A stretch of 53,755 bases of DNA from positions 52,224-105,978 of the forward strand of contig JABXKS010000054.1 of the NCBI GenBank assembly GCA_013619125.1, read 5' to 3'. Origin of the DNA: Clostridiales bacterium (GTDB lineage Bacteria > Bacillota > Clostridia > Tissierellales > GPF-1). The notes under the pieces are model-generated. The model did no database searches, was not told the DNA's origin, and saw only the letters and a program-made list of their open reading frames with translations. Positions 16,859 to 25,039 of the stretch are shown one piece after another. The translations under genes and the position numbers were made by a program. Every line of letters starts with the position of its first letter. Position 1 is the stretch's first letter.

Positions 16859-18489
16859 GTTGGTGGAAAGATACAGTCATCTACGAAATCTATCCAGAGA
16901 GTTTTTATGATGCCAATGGAGATGGCGTGGGTGATTTGGTCGGGATACGAGCAAAGTTGCCGGAGCTTGTTCGGCTGGGGGTAGAAACCCTGTGGATTTG
17001 TCCGATATTTTCTTCCCCCATGAAGGATGGTGGATATGACGTCAGTGATTATTTCGGAATCCGTGAAAGCGTAGGAACCTTTGAAGAATTCGATGCGTTG
17101 GTCGCCGAGCTAAAAGAGCAGAATATGCGACTGATCCTCGATATTCCGATCAATCACACTTCGGATTCGCATCACTGGTTTCAACAGAGCAAAGTGTCAG
17201 AAGCGAATCCCTATCGTGATTATTATATTTGGCGGGCAGGGAAGGGGGAATTTCCCCCAAATAACTGGATTTCATCCAAGGTGGGTGGGTCCTGTTGGGC
17301 TCAAACGGAAGAAACCGAGGCGTATTATTTGCATCTCTATTCCGATTGGCAGCCGGATTTAAACTGGGAAAACCCAGCAGTTCGATCAGCAATGGCACAG
17401 GTCTTGCAGTTTTGGATTGATCGGGGTGTCGATGGATTTCGGTTGGACGTGATTAATAAAATCGGAAAAGAACCGGGACTTCCTGATGCGAATGTGGATC
17501 CTGAGACGGGCGAACCGTTTTTCCCGGAACCCTATTTTCAAAATCACCCCTTGTCTCATGGGTATATTCAAGAATTGAGAAGCCGATTGAAGGGCGAGGA
17601 GATCTTCTTGATCGGTCAAACCCAAGGCGTTTCAGAATTGGAGGCTTATCAGTATGCGGCGCCGGTTCGAAAAGAACTGGACTCCTTTTTGCAATTCGAG
17701 GCAACGGATTTTCGGAAGACGGAAGGACAGTCGCAAGAAGCATTTATAGAAGGGTGGAAGGAAAAACTATTTCGCTGGCAAAGGATCGATGAATGCTTAT
17801 CGGCCATGATCTTTTTTGGCAGTCATGATTTGAGCCGTACCGTTTCCCACTACGGGGAAGATGTGACATATCGACGGGAATCTTCGAAAGCATTGGCCCT
17901 CCTCCTTTTAAGCCTGCGAGGTATTCCAGTTATCTATATGGGCGAGGAGATCGGCATGACCAATGCCCGGTATCGAGATTTTTCAAAGTATCAGGATATT
18001 CGAACTCGTCTAACCTATCAGCGTCGTGTTCTTGAGGGGGGCGAGCCGGAAGAGGAAGTCTTGCGAGAAATATGGGAAACCAGCCGTGACAATGCGCGCT
18101 ACCCCATTCACTGGAATGCGGGAAACAATGCGGGATTCAGCGAGGTGAAGCCACGCTTAAGCCCGGCTTCAAATTACAGGCAAGTGAATGTTGAAAGCGA
18201 ACGGAGAGAGGAAGATTCTGTTCTCACCTTTTATCGAAAGATGATTAATCTGAGACGATCGGAAATGGTGCTGAGAAGAGGAACTTTCCATCCTCTTAAG
18301 AGTGAGCCCGGGGTGATTAGTTTTGAACGTGTTTGGGAGAGTCGGCGAGTCGTTGTTGAAGTGAATTTGACACATACACCGAAGAAAAGCGGCTTGACCG
18401 GGAGCGAGAAAAGTTTGATCACAACGCATTCGAATTCTTGGATGCAACCGACTTTGGCAGCCTATGAGGGGCGGATACTTGTGATATAG
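16855..18489 (+). CDS. GH13 alpha-glucosidase-like protein with altered acid/base site
   Basis: Related to oligo-1,6-glucosidase and trehalose-6-phosphate hydrolase, 544 residues, cytoplasmic. It starts SWWKDTVIYEIYPESF. GH13 regions: I DIPINHTSD, II GFRLDVIN with nucleophile Asp198, III FLIGQTQGV, IV FFGSHDLSR with His324/Asp325. In region III the catalytic acid/base Glu normally found in xVGEM is Gln255 (codon CAA). Either it is not a normal hydrolase, or another group does the proton transfer. GTG 16855 is preferred over GTG 16846 because AAAGGGGG is correctly spaced and gives the usual GTGA overlap. Operon with the preceding GT-like gene and the following LacI gene. Confidence 0.85.
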   Translation: MSWWKDTVIYEIYPESFYDANGDGVGDLVGIRAKLPELVRLGVETLWICPIFSSPMKDGGYDVSDYFGIRESVGTFEEFDALVAELKEQNMRLILDIPINHTSDSHHWFQQSKVSEANPYRDYYIWRAGKGEFPPNNWISSKVGGSCWAQTEETEAYYLHLYSDWQPDLNWENPAVRSAMAQVLQFWIDRGVDGFRLDVINKIGKEPGLPDANVDPETGEPFFPEPYFQNHPLSHGYIQELRSRLKGEEIFLIGQTQGVSELEAYQYAAPVRKELDSFLQFEATDFRKTEGQSQEAFIEGWKEKLFRWQRIDECLSAMIFFGSHDLSRTVSHYGEDVTYRRESSKALALLLLSLRGIPVIYMGEEIGMTNARYRDFSKYQDIRTRLTYQRRVLEGGEPEEEVLREIWETSRDNARYPIHWNAGNNAGFSEVKPRLSPASNYRQVNVESERREEDSVLTFYRKMINLRRSEMVLRRGTFHPLKSEPGVISFERVWESRRVVVEVNLTHTPKKSGLTGSEKSLITTHSNSWMQPTLAAYEGRILVI

Positions 18490-18510
18490 TTAAGGCAGGG
18501 ATGTGATGGG

Positions 18511-19488
18511 ATGAGTACAATCAAAGATGTAGCGAAATATTGCGGATATTCAGTTGCAACGGTATCGCGGGTCATCAATGACGACCCGATTGTTAAGGCG
18601 GAAACTCGGGAGAAAGTCTTACTCGCTATTCGGGCGTTGAAATATCGTCCGAATCTTGTCGCGAAAAATTTGCGAACACAAAAAAGTAATTCCATATTGG
18701 TGATGATTCCAACAATAGCGAACCCGTATTATGCGGAAGTTTTGCGTGGAATCGAGCAAGGGGTGAAAGAAACAGAAATGAACCCCATTATTGGGACTGT
18801 AGAATTTGATCCGAAACATATGGACCATTTTCTTGAACTGTTGGATAGCAATCAAGCGGATGGTGTGATCTTTATCTCTTCCTCCATTACCAGTGATCGA
18901 CTGACTGAAGTTGCAAAAAAACACCCAGCGGTTATGTGTAATGAGTATTTTGATCCGATGCCGGTGTCCTATGTGTCCATCAATAATGAAGACGCCGCCT
19001 ATGAAGCGGCGTGCGAACTGGCAAATGCGGGCTGCAAGCAAATCGCTTATTTTAGTGGTGTACGGGATTCGAGTTCATCGCTAGATCGATCTCGAGGCGT
19101 CAAGCGGGCCGAAGAAGAATGCGAATCTGTTGCAGTTAGTATCATCCGTGGAGAGGATGATCTCCATTCTTTGAAGAATAAAATCCGCAGGATACTCGAA
19201 GAAAATCCAGAGATAGATGGATTGATTATGAACTCGGACGTCAATGGATCGGTTGCCATTCGCGCTCTCGTGGAGATGGACTTGGTTCCGGGGAAAGATG
19301 TACGGATTATTAGCTTTGATGGTACGATTATCTCGGAGATTACAACACCCATGCTGAGTTGTGTAAAACAACCGTTGTTCGATTTGGGGTATAAGGCTGT
19401 TTGGCTCTTGGAAAAACAAATGAAGGAAGAAAATGCGCCCATTGAGCGGCTGATCCTTTCCCATGAAGTTACAATACGAGAAACTTAA
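18511..19488 (+). CDS. LacI/GalR-family transcriptional repressor
   Basis: 325 residues: N-terminal HTH TIKDVAKYCGYSVATVSRVIN followed by the hinge helix RPNLVAKNLRTQKS, then a periplasmic-binding-protein-like sensor domain with IPTIANPYYAEVLRGIEQG and DGVIFISS. It is the last gene of the GT-like/GH13 operon, 21 bp after the GH13 stop, without a visible promoter of its own. Its probable operator is the palindrome at 15544-15557. A weak GGGATG-type ribosome site suggests low-level synthesis. Confidence 0.93.
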   Translation: MSTIKDVAKYCGYSVATVSRVINDDPIVKAETREKVLLAIRALKYRPNLVAKNLRTQKSNSILVMIPTIANPYYAEVLRGIEQGVKETEMNPIIGTVEFDPKHMDHFLELLDSNQADGVIFISSSITSDRLTEVAKKHPAVMCNEYFDPMPVSYVSINNEDAAYEAACELANAGCKQIAYFSGVRDSSSSLDRSRGVKRAEEECESVAVSIIRGEDDLHSLKNKIRRILEENPEIDGLIMNSDVNGSVAIRALVEMDLVPGKDVRIISFDGTIISEITTPMLSCVKQPLFDLGYKAVWLLEKQMKEENAPIERLILSHEVTIRET

Positions 19489-19519
19489 AACAAGGGCTTC
19501 CTCGGAAGCCCTTGTTTTT
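19487..19519. terminator. Bidirectional terminator between lacI-type and helicase genes
   Basis: A 15-bp stem (19487-19501 with 19504-19518) with a 2-base nominal loop and flanking A- and T-runs. The helicase stop codon lies within its right edge. Confidence 0.9.
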
Positions 19520-21851
19520 ATTTGTCCCAAAATGCTTTTAAGTCAGCCAATAAGGGTTTGGACTCTCCATAGAATTGGCCATGTCGCCAATGCGAAGGGA
19601 CCAAGTCAATGGCGGGCGGTACAGAAAACCGTTGTCCCACAAGAATGATCATGCCTTGGTCCGTTTCAGTGCGAATCACTCTTCCACCGGCTTGCATGAC
19701 CTTGTTCATGCCTGGAATTACATAGGCGTATAGAAAACCATCTCCATGTTTTTTATCGAAATGGTTTTTGATTTGATCTCTTTGGAAACTGATCTGAGGC
19801 AATCCGATTCCCACAAGAATGGCTCCGATCAATCGATTCTCTGGCAGATCGACACCTTCTGAGAAAACGCCGCCCAAAACACAGAATCCAAGGAGGGATT
19901 CCGAGGGGGTTGGCTCGAAAGCATCCAAAAAGTCTTCCCGTTCCGGTTCGCTCCATCCGCTCTCCTGCAGGAGGGTTCGTTGTTTGGGGTAGGCATTGAA
20001 AAAAGCGTCGTATACCCGATGCATATAAGCATAGGAAGGAAAGAAGACCATATAGTTCCCTGGCCGTTTTTTGATGGCTTCGCCGATCAAAGCAACGAGT
20101 TCAGGAATTGCGGCATCGCGATATCGATATCGCAGGTTAATGCCGTATTGAAGCCCAACAAAGCAATTCTTTATGTCGAAGGGGGAATCAATGGAGACAG
20201 CCTTGTCGAATTCGGTACCGCCCAGCAATTCTTTGAAGTAGGAAAAAGGAGTCAGGGTGGCGGAAAAAAAGATAGATGATTTCGCGCGTTGATTCAAGGC
20301 TCTCATCTTCATGGTGGGATCCATGCAATACAGGTGCAGGGTCACTTGTTTTTTTTGTTGATAAAGATAGATGAGATAGCCGTCGTCTATGTGTTGTTCG
20401 GAAATACGTAAATAATCCAGGGCTTGGAAATAGAAATCCAACAAAGTCTCCTGCAAGGGAGAATTTCGTTCGGCAAGAATTGGATCCAGATCTTCGATCA
20501 AGCGGTGAAGAGCCCGATCCATTGTATCGGGCGGCGATTCCAAGGGTTTATAAACTGGATCCTCTTCATTCTTAAGATCCAAGAAGACGCGATTGATTCG
20601 ATTTAACGATTTTGCTAATTTTGGATGATGCGGCTTGACTAGGCGCCGAAGGGTAAGAATGTCCTGCTTGTTAAGTTGAGCAGAATACATGCTTCGCAAG
20701 CGATCCACTAGGTTGTGGGATTCATCGACCAAAAAGAGATAAGGGGTGTGCTCCGTATCGAAGAATCGACGGAGATATACCTTGGGGTCATAGACGTAGT
20801 TGTAGTCGCCGATAATGACATCACAAAAAATGGCGAGGTCAAATCCCAGTTCGAGCGGGCAAACCTGATACTCTTTGGCGTATTGTTGAATGACCTCCCG
20901 TGTGTAGTGGGACTCCTTTTTTAGCATCGTCCACAGGCAGTCTTTCACCCGATCAAAATGTCCCTTGGCATAGGGGCAGATCTCCGGTTCGCACTGACAA
21001 ATATCATTGAGACAAATCTTTTCTTTTGCCGTAAGTTCAATCCGTTTTAAAGGGAAATTTGGAAAGAGATTCAGGGTCGACAAGGCGATCTGCTTATGCG
21101 GCGTTTTTGCAGTCAGGTAGAAGATCTTTTCAAGATTTGAGTTTGGCAGGCTTTTTAAGGCAGGGAAAAGTGCCGAGAGGGTTTTTCCGGTCCCGGTCGG
21201 TGCTTGAAGAAACAGATTCTGTTTTTTCTTTATGGTTTGATATACCGCGACAGCCACTTCGCGTTGTCCCTTTCGGTAGACGGGGAATGGAAAGTCGAGG
21301 GATTCGATGGCTTGATTTCGGGTGAGAATCCACTTGCCTTGTAGGGTTGCCCATCGATCATAGGATTTTAAAAGGTCTTCGAAATATGCCAGCAAGTCAT
21401 AACGGCTCCAAGTCTCCGTGTAGACTTTTGATTTTTTTTCTTCCAGGCTGTAATAGGTGAGTTGAACGCCGATTTCTGCAAGGTCTTCTTGGATCAGGAT
21501 AATCGTTCCATAGACTCGTGCTTGTGCCCAGTGGAGGAGTCTTCCTTCTTCCAAGGAGTCTAAACTGCCCTTGATACTTTTGATTTCATCAACAATGATT
21601 CTGTCTTTGAATCGGAAGATGCCATCTGCACGCCCCTCCAATTCAAGGGTGTAAAAGGGAGCGTCCTTTTGGAAGAGGAGATGGACTTCGGTTTCATATT
21701 CATCACCAAATTTTTTCTGGTAGCGGCTTTGTACGGTTTGATGGGCATAAGTGCCTTCCACTGCACGCTTTTGACTCCGAAAGGTGGTGTCGATATCGCC
21801 AGATGAGAGAATAAATTCCACGAATTTACGTACAGATAGATGATTGACCAT
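19518..21851 (-). CDS. DinG/XPD-like superfamily 2 DNA helicase with N-terminal Cas4-like nuclease domain
   Basis: About 777 residues. The N-terminal 170 residues carry a PD-(D/E)xK core: RADGIF (Asp76) and VDEIKS (Glu89, Lys91). Then the helicase: Walker A QAPTGTGKTLSALF, four cysteines of an XPD-type Fe-S domain (ICLNDICQCEPEICPYAKG plus further residues to RVKDCLW), a DEAH-box variant DESHNL, and motif VI QAGGRVIRTETDQG. It fits repair or bypass of damaged forks by unwinding 5'-3' and cutting. The start is placed at ATG 21851 because CAGGAGG precedes it by 7 bases and a TATAAT box (21870-21875) lies inside the ten-codon upstream extension. Monocistronic. Confidence 0.9.
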   Translation of the reverse strand: MVNHLSVRKFVEFILSSGDIDTTFRSQKRAVEGTYAHQTVQSRYQKKFGDEYETEVHLLFQKDAPFYTLELEGRADGIFRFKDRIIVDEIKSIKGSLDSLEEGRLLHWAQARVYGTIILIQEDLAEIGVQLTYYSLEEKKSKVYTETWSRYDLLAYFEDLLKSYDRWATLQGKWILTRNQAIESLDFPFPVYRKGQREVAVAVYQTIKKKQNLFLQAPTGTGKTLSALFPALKSLPNSNLEKIFYLTAKTPHKQIALSTLNLFPNFPLKRIELTAKEKICLNDICQCEPEICPYAKGHFDRVKDCLWTMLKKESHYTREVIQQYAKEYQVCPLELGFDLAIFCDVIIGDYNYVYDPKVYLRRFFDTEHTPYLFLVDESHNLVDRLRSMYSAQLNKQDILTLRRLVKPHHPKLAKSLNRINRVFLDLKNEEDPVYKPLESPPDTMDRALHRLIEDLDPILAERNSPLQETLLDFYFQALDYLRISEQHIDDGYLIYLYQQKKQVTLHLYCMDPTMKMRALNQRAKSSIFFSATLTPFSYFKELLGGTEFDKAVSIDSPFDIKNCFVGLQYGINLRYRYRDAAIPELVALIGEAIKKRPGNYMVFFPSYAYMHRVYDAFFNAYPKQRTLLQESGWSEPEREDFLDAFEPTPSESLLGFCVLGGVFSEGVDLPENRLIGAILVGIGLPQISFQRDQIKNHFDKKHGDGFLYAYVIPGMNKVMQAGGRVIRTETDQGMIILVGQRFSVPPAIDLVPSHWRHGQFYGESKPLLADLKAFWDK

Positions 21852-21996
21852 AAAAAACCTCCTGTAGGTATTATATCTCATTTGAATCGGGAAGAAAATC
21901 CAACGAACCGATTGTAAAATTCTAAAAATTCACACAAATACAAGGAAGAGTGGTAAAATATAGATATATGATGAAAATTTGACTGAGGAGCGTTCG

Positions 21997-23700
21997 ATGG
22001 AAAATCAAGCAGGAATCAACAAATTTCAATTGCGTGATTTATTTGGAGCTGGAGAACATGATCTCTTTGATAAAATGCCGATTTCCGTTTTTGTTAAAGC
22101 CCTGGATGGAGAGCATCTTTTTGCCAACCAAATGTTTTGTGACATGGTGGGACGTTCGAGGGAAGAGGTACTGGGCAAGCGGGACCTGGAATTATTTACG
22201 AGAGATGAGGCACTCCGATATCTGCGTCAAGATCAAATGGTTGTCGAGGGAAAAAATCAAACTTGTTGTTATGACTTTCAGCGGCATGATGTGGAGATAA
22301 AGGGAGAAAAACTTGATTTCGTAGTCCATAAATCGGCAATTAAGGATCCTATTTCCAAAGAAATTGTGGGCATTATCGGTATGGCAATCGATAAAACGCA
22401 GGAGAATTCCTTTCGTAAGGATTTGGAATTTCAAGCGAATTATGATGAATTAACAAGTTTGCCCAATCATAAAACGATGGTTGATGCCTTGGAATCGGCG
22501 CAGTCGGATTCTGAACCGTACGGTATCTTTGTGACAGATTGGACCAGCATGAGTGGGATTAATGAAACCTTTGGATTTGCCTTTGGTGATCGATTGCTGC
22601 AGTCTTTGGCAGATCGACTGAAACAGATTGCTGAAGAGAAGAGGGGTCAGGCATTCCGGTTGAAGATGGATGGATTCGCATTGTTATTGCCCTTGAAGGA
22701 TAAGAAAATCGAATCGATTGCCCGGGAACTGGCGCTGGAATTTGAAGAGTATAATTTTGAAGGTTTGGTTCTGAGTCAGGGCGTACAGGTTGGGTTTTCT
22801 GAAGAAGGGATTCGGGCGGAAACGGGTTCACAGTGGGTGAACAATGCGCGATTGGCGCTGAATTCAATCCGGGGGAAAAAGGAAGCGAAATGGATGAGGT
22901 ATTCGCCAACCCTCAAGGAGAAGCGGATTCGACGGTTTCAATTGGAGAACCGCTTGCGTTCTGCGGTCGAGGAGCAGCGGATTTATGTGGTTTATCAACC
23001 GATTTTGGAGATAAAGTCGGGGGAAATCAGCATGGTGGAAGCCTTGGCAAGGTGGCGAGATCCTGAACTAGGTGAGATTTCACCCAACGAATTCATTCCG
23101 ATTTCAGAGAGCAATGGAGCGATCATGCAAATTGGCGAATTTGTTATGGAAGAGGCTTTTTCTGTGATCAAGGAAATTAATGCCGAAAGAGCAGTGCCCA
23201 TACGAATGGCTCTGAATCTCTCCATTAAACAGATGGAACAGCCCGAATTTGCGGAGCATGTGGTGAAACTTGCGGCTCGCTATCAATTGGAACCAAAATG
23301 GATTGAGCTTGAAGTGACAGAGAATTTAAAATTTGATCGGCATGGTGTGGCGAATGATAATTTGGATCGATTGGATGCAGCTGGATTTTCCATTGTCATC
23401 GACGATTTTGGCAATGGGTATGCGGCGATGGAACGTCTGATGAACCGATATGTCAAGCAGGTGAAAGTCAGCCAGTATTTTACGGAACGCATGATGCAGG
23501 ATATGAATGTCCAGAAGCTGGTTCGCTATATGGTGGAGTTATCCAAGCAGATGGGATTAAAGGTGGTAGCAGAAGGCGTAGAGACTCTTGAACAATTGAA
23601 GTTCTATCAAAAACATGAGGTTGATTTTATTCAAGGTTTCTACTATTATCGTCCAGCATTGAAAAATAGCATACAAAATTGGTTATTAGCAACAGAATAA
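21997..23700 (+). CDS. PAS-GGDEF(degenerate)-EAL protein, probable c-di-GMP phosphodiesterase
   Basis: Cytoplasmic, 567 residues. A PAS domain (about 25-150, PISVFVKALDGEHLFANQ) is followed by a GGDEF-fold domain (about 155-310) whose signature is replaced by KMDGF, so it should not make c-di-GMP. The EAL domain (about 320-560) keeps EALARW, NLSIKQ, LEVTEN, IDDFGNGYAA, the Lys of VKVSQ, AEGVET and IQGFYYYRP. The usual Asp after the Lys (KID) is Ser. Catalytic residues for hydrolysis are otherwise present. ATG 21997 with TGAGGAG is preferred over TTG 21979. Monocistronic, with a terminator 3'. No transmembrane segment is seen. Confidence 0.9.
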   Translation: MENQAGINKFQLRDLFGAGEHDLFDKMPISVFVKALDGEHLFANQMFCDMVGRSREEVLGKRDLELFTRDEALRYLRQDQMVVEGKNQTCCYDFQRHDVEIKGEKLDFVVHKSAIKDPISKEIVGIIGMAIDKTQENSFRKDLEFQANYDELTSLPNHKTMVDALESAQSDSEPYGIFVTDWTSMSGINETFGFAFGDRLLQSLADRLKQIAEEKRGQAFRLKMDGFALLLPLKDKKIESIARELALEFEEYNFEGLVLSQGVQVGFSEEGIRAETGSQWVNNARLALNSIRGKKEAKWMRYSPTLKEKRIRRFQLENRLRSAVEEQRIYVVYQPILEIKSGEISMVEALARWRDPELGEISPNEFIPISESNGAIMQIGEFVMEEAFSVIKEINAERAVPIRMALNLSIKQMEQPEFAEHVVKLAARYQLEPKWIELEVTENLKFDRHGVANDNLDRLDAAGFSIVIDDFGNGYAAMERLMNRYVKQVKVSQYFTERMMQDMNVQKLVRYMVELSKQMGLKVVAEGVETLEQLKFYQKHEVDFIQGFYYYRPALKNSIQNWLLATE

Positions 23701-23720
23701 GCCCTTAGGGGCTTTTTTTT
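23699..23720 (+). terminator. Intrinsic terminator after the EAL gene
   Basis: Stem AAGCCC / GGGCTT around a 4-base loop, followed by eight T residues. It overlaps the stop codon. Confidence 0.85.
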
Positions 23721-23772
23721 GTCCCCTCTTTTCATAAGTTATTGCATATAGAGAAGGAAAGGAGGTGAGAAT

Positions 23773-24000
23773 ATGGCAGCACAACTTACACCAAGTGAAT
23801 CACGAGTACGCGTAAGTCTGCAGGTGGGAACCGATGAATTGGGAGAACCGATCTTGAAGTCCAAGACTTACTCTCGCGTCAAGCCTGGCGCAACCAATGA
23901 TGCAATTTATGCAGCGATGGACGCGATGATGGATTTGCAAGCACACCCTGTTGACGGGTATGAGCGAATCGATTACGGACAATTGATTGACATCGCCTAG
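23773..24000 (+). CDS. DUF1659 family small protein
   Basis: 75 residues, soluble. Family features: an N-terminal strand ESRVRVSLQVGTDELGEPILKSKTY (read at residues 8-32) and a C-terminal LIDI tail. DUF1659 proteins are almost always found next to DUF2922 and YvrJ genes in Firmicutes, as here. RBS GGAGGTGAG precedes the ATG. No function is known to me. The short distances and the repeated GGAGGTGA sites before each small gene suggest high expression. Confidence 0.85.
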   Translation: MAAQLTPSESRVRVSLQVGTDELGEPILKSKTYSRVKPGATNDAIYAAMDAMMDLQAHPVDGYERIDYGQLIDIA

Positions 24001-24029
24001 GAAAGGATGGATAGAAGGGAGGTGAAAAA

Positions 24030-24251
24030 ATGACCAAACGACTTTTAATGAGCTTTCGAAATGCCGCTGGGAATCGAGTCAGCTTGTCGGTAGACGATCC
24101 CCGAGAGGATGTAACGGATGCGGAGGTGAAGGCTGCAATGCAGACGGTCTTGACACAGAACATCTTTACAGCGAATGAAGAGGATCTGGTGGCGATTGTG
24201 GATGCAACAATCATTGAGACCACAAAAACAGATTTGAATGTAGAAGAATAA
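24030..24251 (+). CDS. DUF2922 family small protein
   Basis: 73 residues, soluble, starting KRLLMSFRNAAGNRVSLSVDDPREDVTDAEVKAAM (read at residues 3-37); this pattern of a short beta unit then DPRxDVTxxEV helix is typical of DUF2922. It follows the DUF1659 gene by 29 bp with GGAGGTGA. A strong terminator separates it from yvrJ, so the first two genes are probably transcribed more than the next two. Function unknown. Confidence 0.85.
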   Translation: MTKRLLMSFRNAAGNRVSLSVDDPREDVTDAEVKAAMQTVLTQNIFTANEEDLVAIVDATIIETTKTDLNVEE

Positions 24252-24254
24252 CGG

Positions 24255-24281
24255 AAGGCCGGCGATTGCCGGCCTTTTTTT
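24255..24281 (+). terminator. Strong terminator between the DUF2922 gene and yvrJ
   Basis: Stem AAGGCCGGC (24255-24263) with GCCGGCCTT (24268-24276), loop GATT, then a T-run. The ribosome site of yvrJ begins right after it, so yvrJ and the amidase are probably expressed by read-through. Confidence 0.92.
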
Positions 24282-24293
24282 GGAGGTGAGAAT

Positions 24294-24440
24294 ATGGAAG
24301 AAATGATGGGTGCGATCGGAAACGTAGGCTTTCCCATCGCGGTCAGCATCTATTTGCTGGTGCGAGTTGAGTCGAAGATGGATCGCCTGACACAGAGTAT
24401 CCAAGAGCTCTCCCATGTCATTGAAGTGATTAAGAAATGA
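24294..24440 (+). CDS. yvrJ: YvrJ family small membrane protein (holin-like?)
   Basis: 48 residues: MEEMMGAIGNVGFPIAVSIY and LLVRVESKMDRLTQSIQELS form the family pattern of one N-terminal membrane helix (about 8-24) followed by an amphipathic helix. It has a GGAGGTGAG site 6 bases before ATG. Its stop overlaps the amidase start (ATGA), so the two are translationally coupled. The shape and the coupling to a wall amidase recall a holin/endolysin pair, but that is inference only; no function is established as far as I know. Confidence 0.8.
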   Translation: MEEMMGAIGNVGFPIAVSIYLLVRVESKMDRLTQSIQELSHVIEVIKK

Positions 24441-25000
24441 AGATAGAGGCAGACTGGTTGACTCCGAATCGGTACTCGAGGTCGCAGCGGCCGATCAAAG
24501 AAATTCGGGGAATCGTGATTCACTGGGTGGCAAATCCACATACAAGTGCGAAAGCCAATCGGGATTATTTTGAATCCAGGAAATCAGGCACCCTTGGATT
24601 CGGTTCCGCCCATGAGATTATTGGACTCAAGGGCGAGGTGGTCTTGTGCATTCCGGAAAGGGAAATGGCGTATCATGTTGGAGCGAGAGCATATTGTGCC
24701 GAAGCGGTTCGAGCCTTGTCGCCCTACCCAAACAACTGCACCTATGGGATCGAACTTTGCCACATTGACTGGGAGGGTCGGATGACGAGGGAGACGATGG
24801 GATCGTTAATTGAGCGATTGGCAATTCTCTGTACGCACTGGGAACTGGATCCTGTGAATTCGCTCTATCGACACCAGGAGATTGTCGGGTTTAAGGATTG
24901 TCCGCGCTGGTGGGTGCGGCATCAGGCAGACTGGGAAGCAATGAAATGGCTGGTGCGATCAGAGATGGAAACGGGAGAAAGCTGTATGACGTTTAAGTGA
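24437..25000 (+). CDS. N-acetylmuramoyl-L-alanine amidase (amidase_2/PGRP fold)
   Basis: Cleaves the bond between N-acetylmuramic acid and the stem peptide. 187 residues, one domain. Zinc and active-site elements: His29 in GIVIHWVAN, the YHVGARAY segment, YGIELCHID, a following His in YRHQEIVGFKDCPRWW and its Cys. There is no signal peptide or cell-wall binding repeat, so it must leave the cell with help or act inside; this is the usual form of phage-type endolysins and of sporulation amidases of the CwlA/XlyA group. Coupled to yvrJ by a 4-base overlap. Confidence 0.88.
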   Translation: MKIEADWLTPNRYSRSQRPIKEIRGIVIHWVANPHTSAKANRDYFESRKSGTLGFGSAHEIIGLKGEVVLCIPEREMAYHVGARAYCAEAVRALSPYPNNCTYGIELCHIDWEGRMTRETMGSLIERLAILCTHWELDPVNSLYRHQEIVGFKDCPRWWVRHQADWEAMKWLVRSEMETGESCMTFK

Positions 25001-25039
25001 AGGGGCGGATGGGGTACAATGAGGATAAGGAGGCAGACG

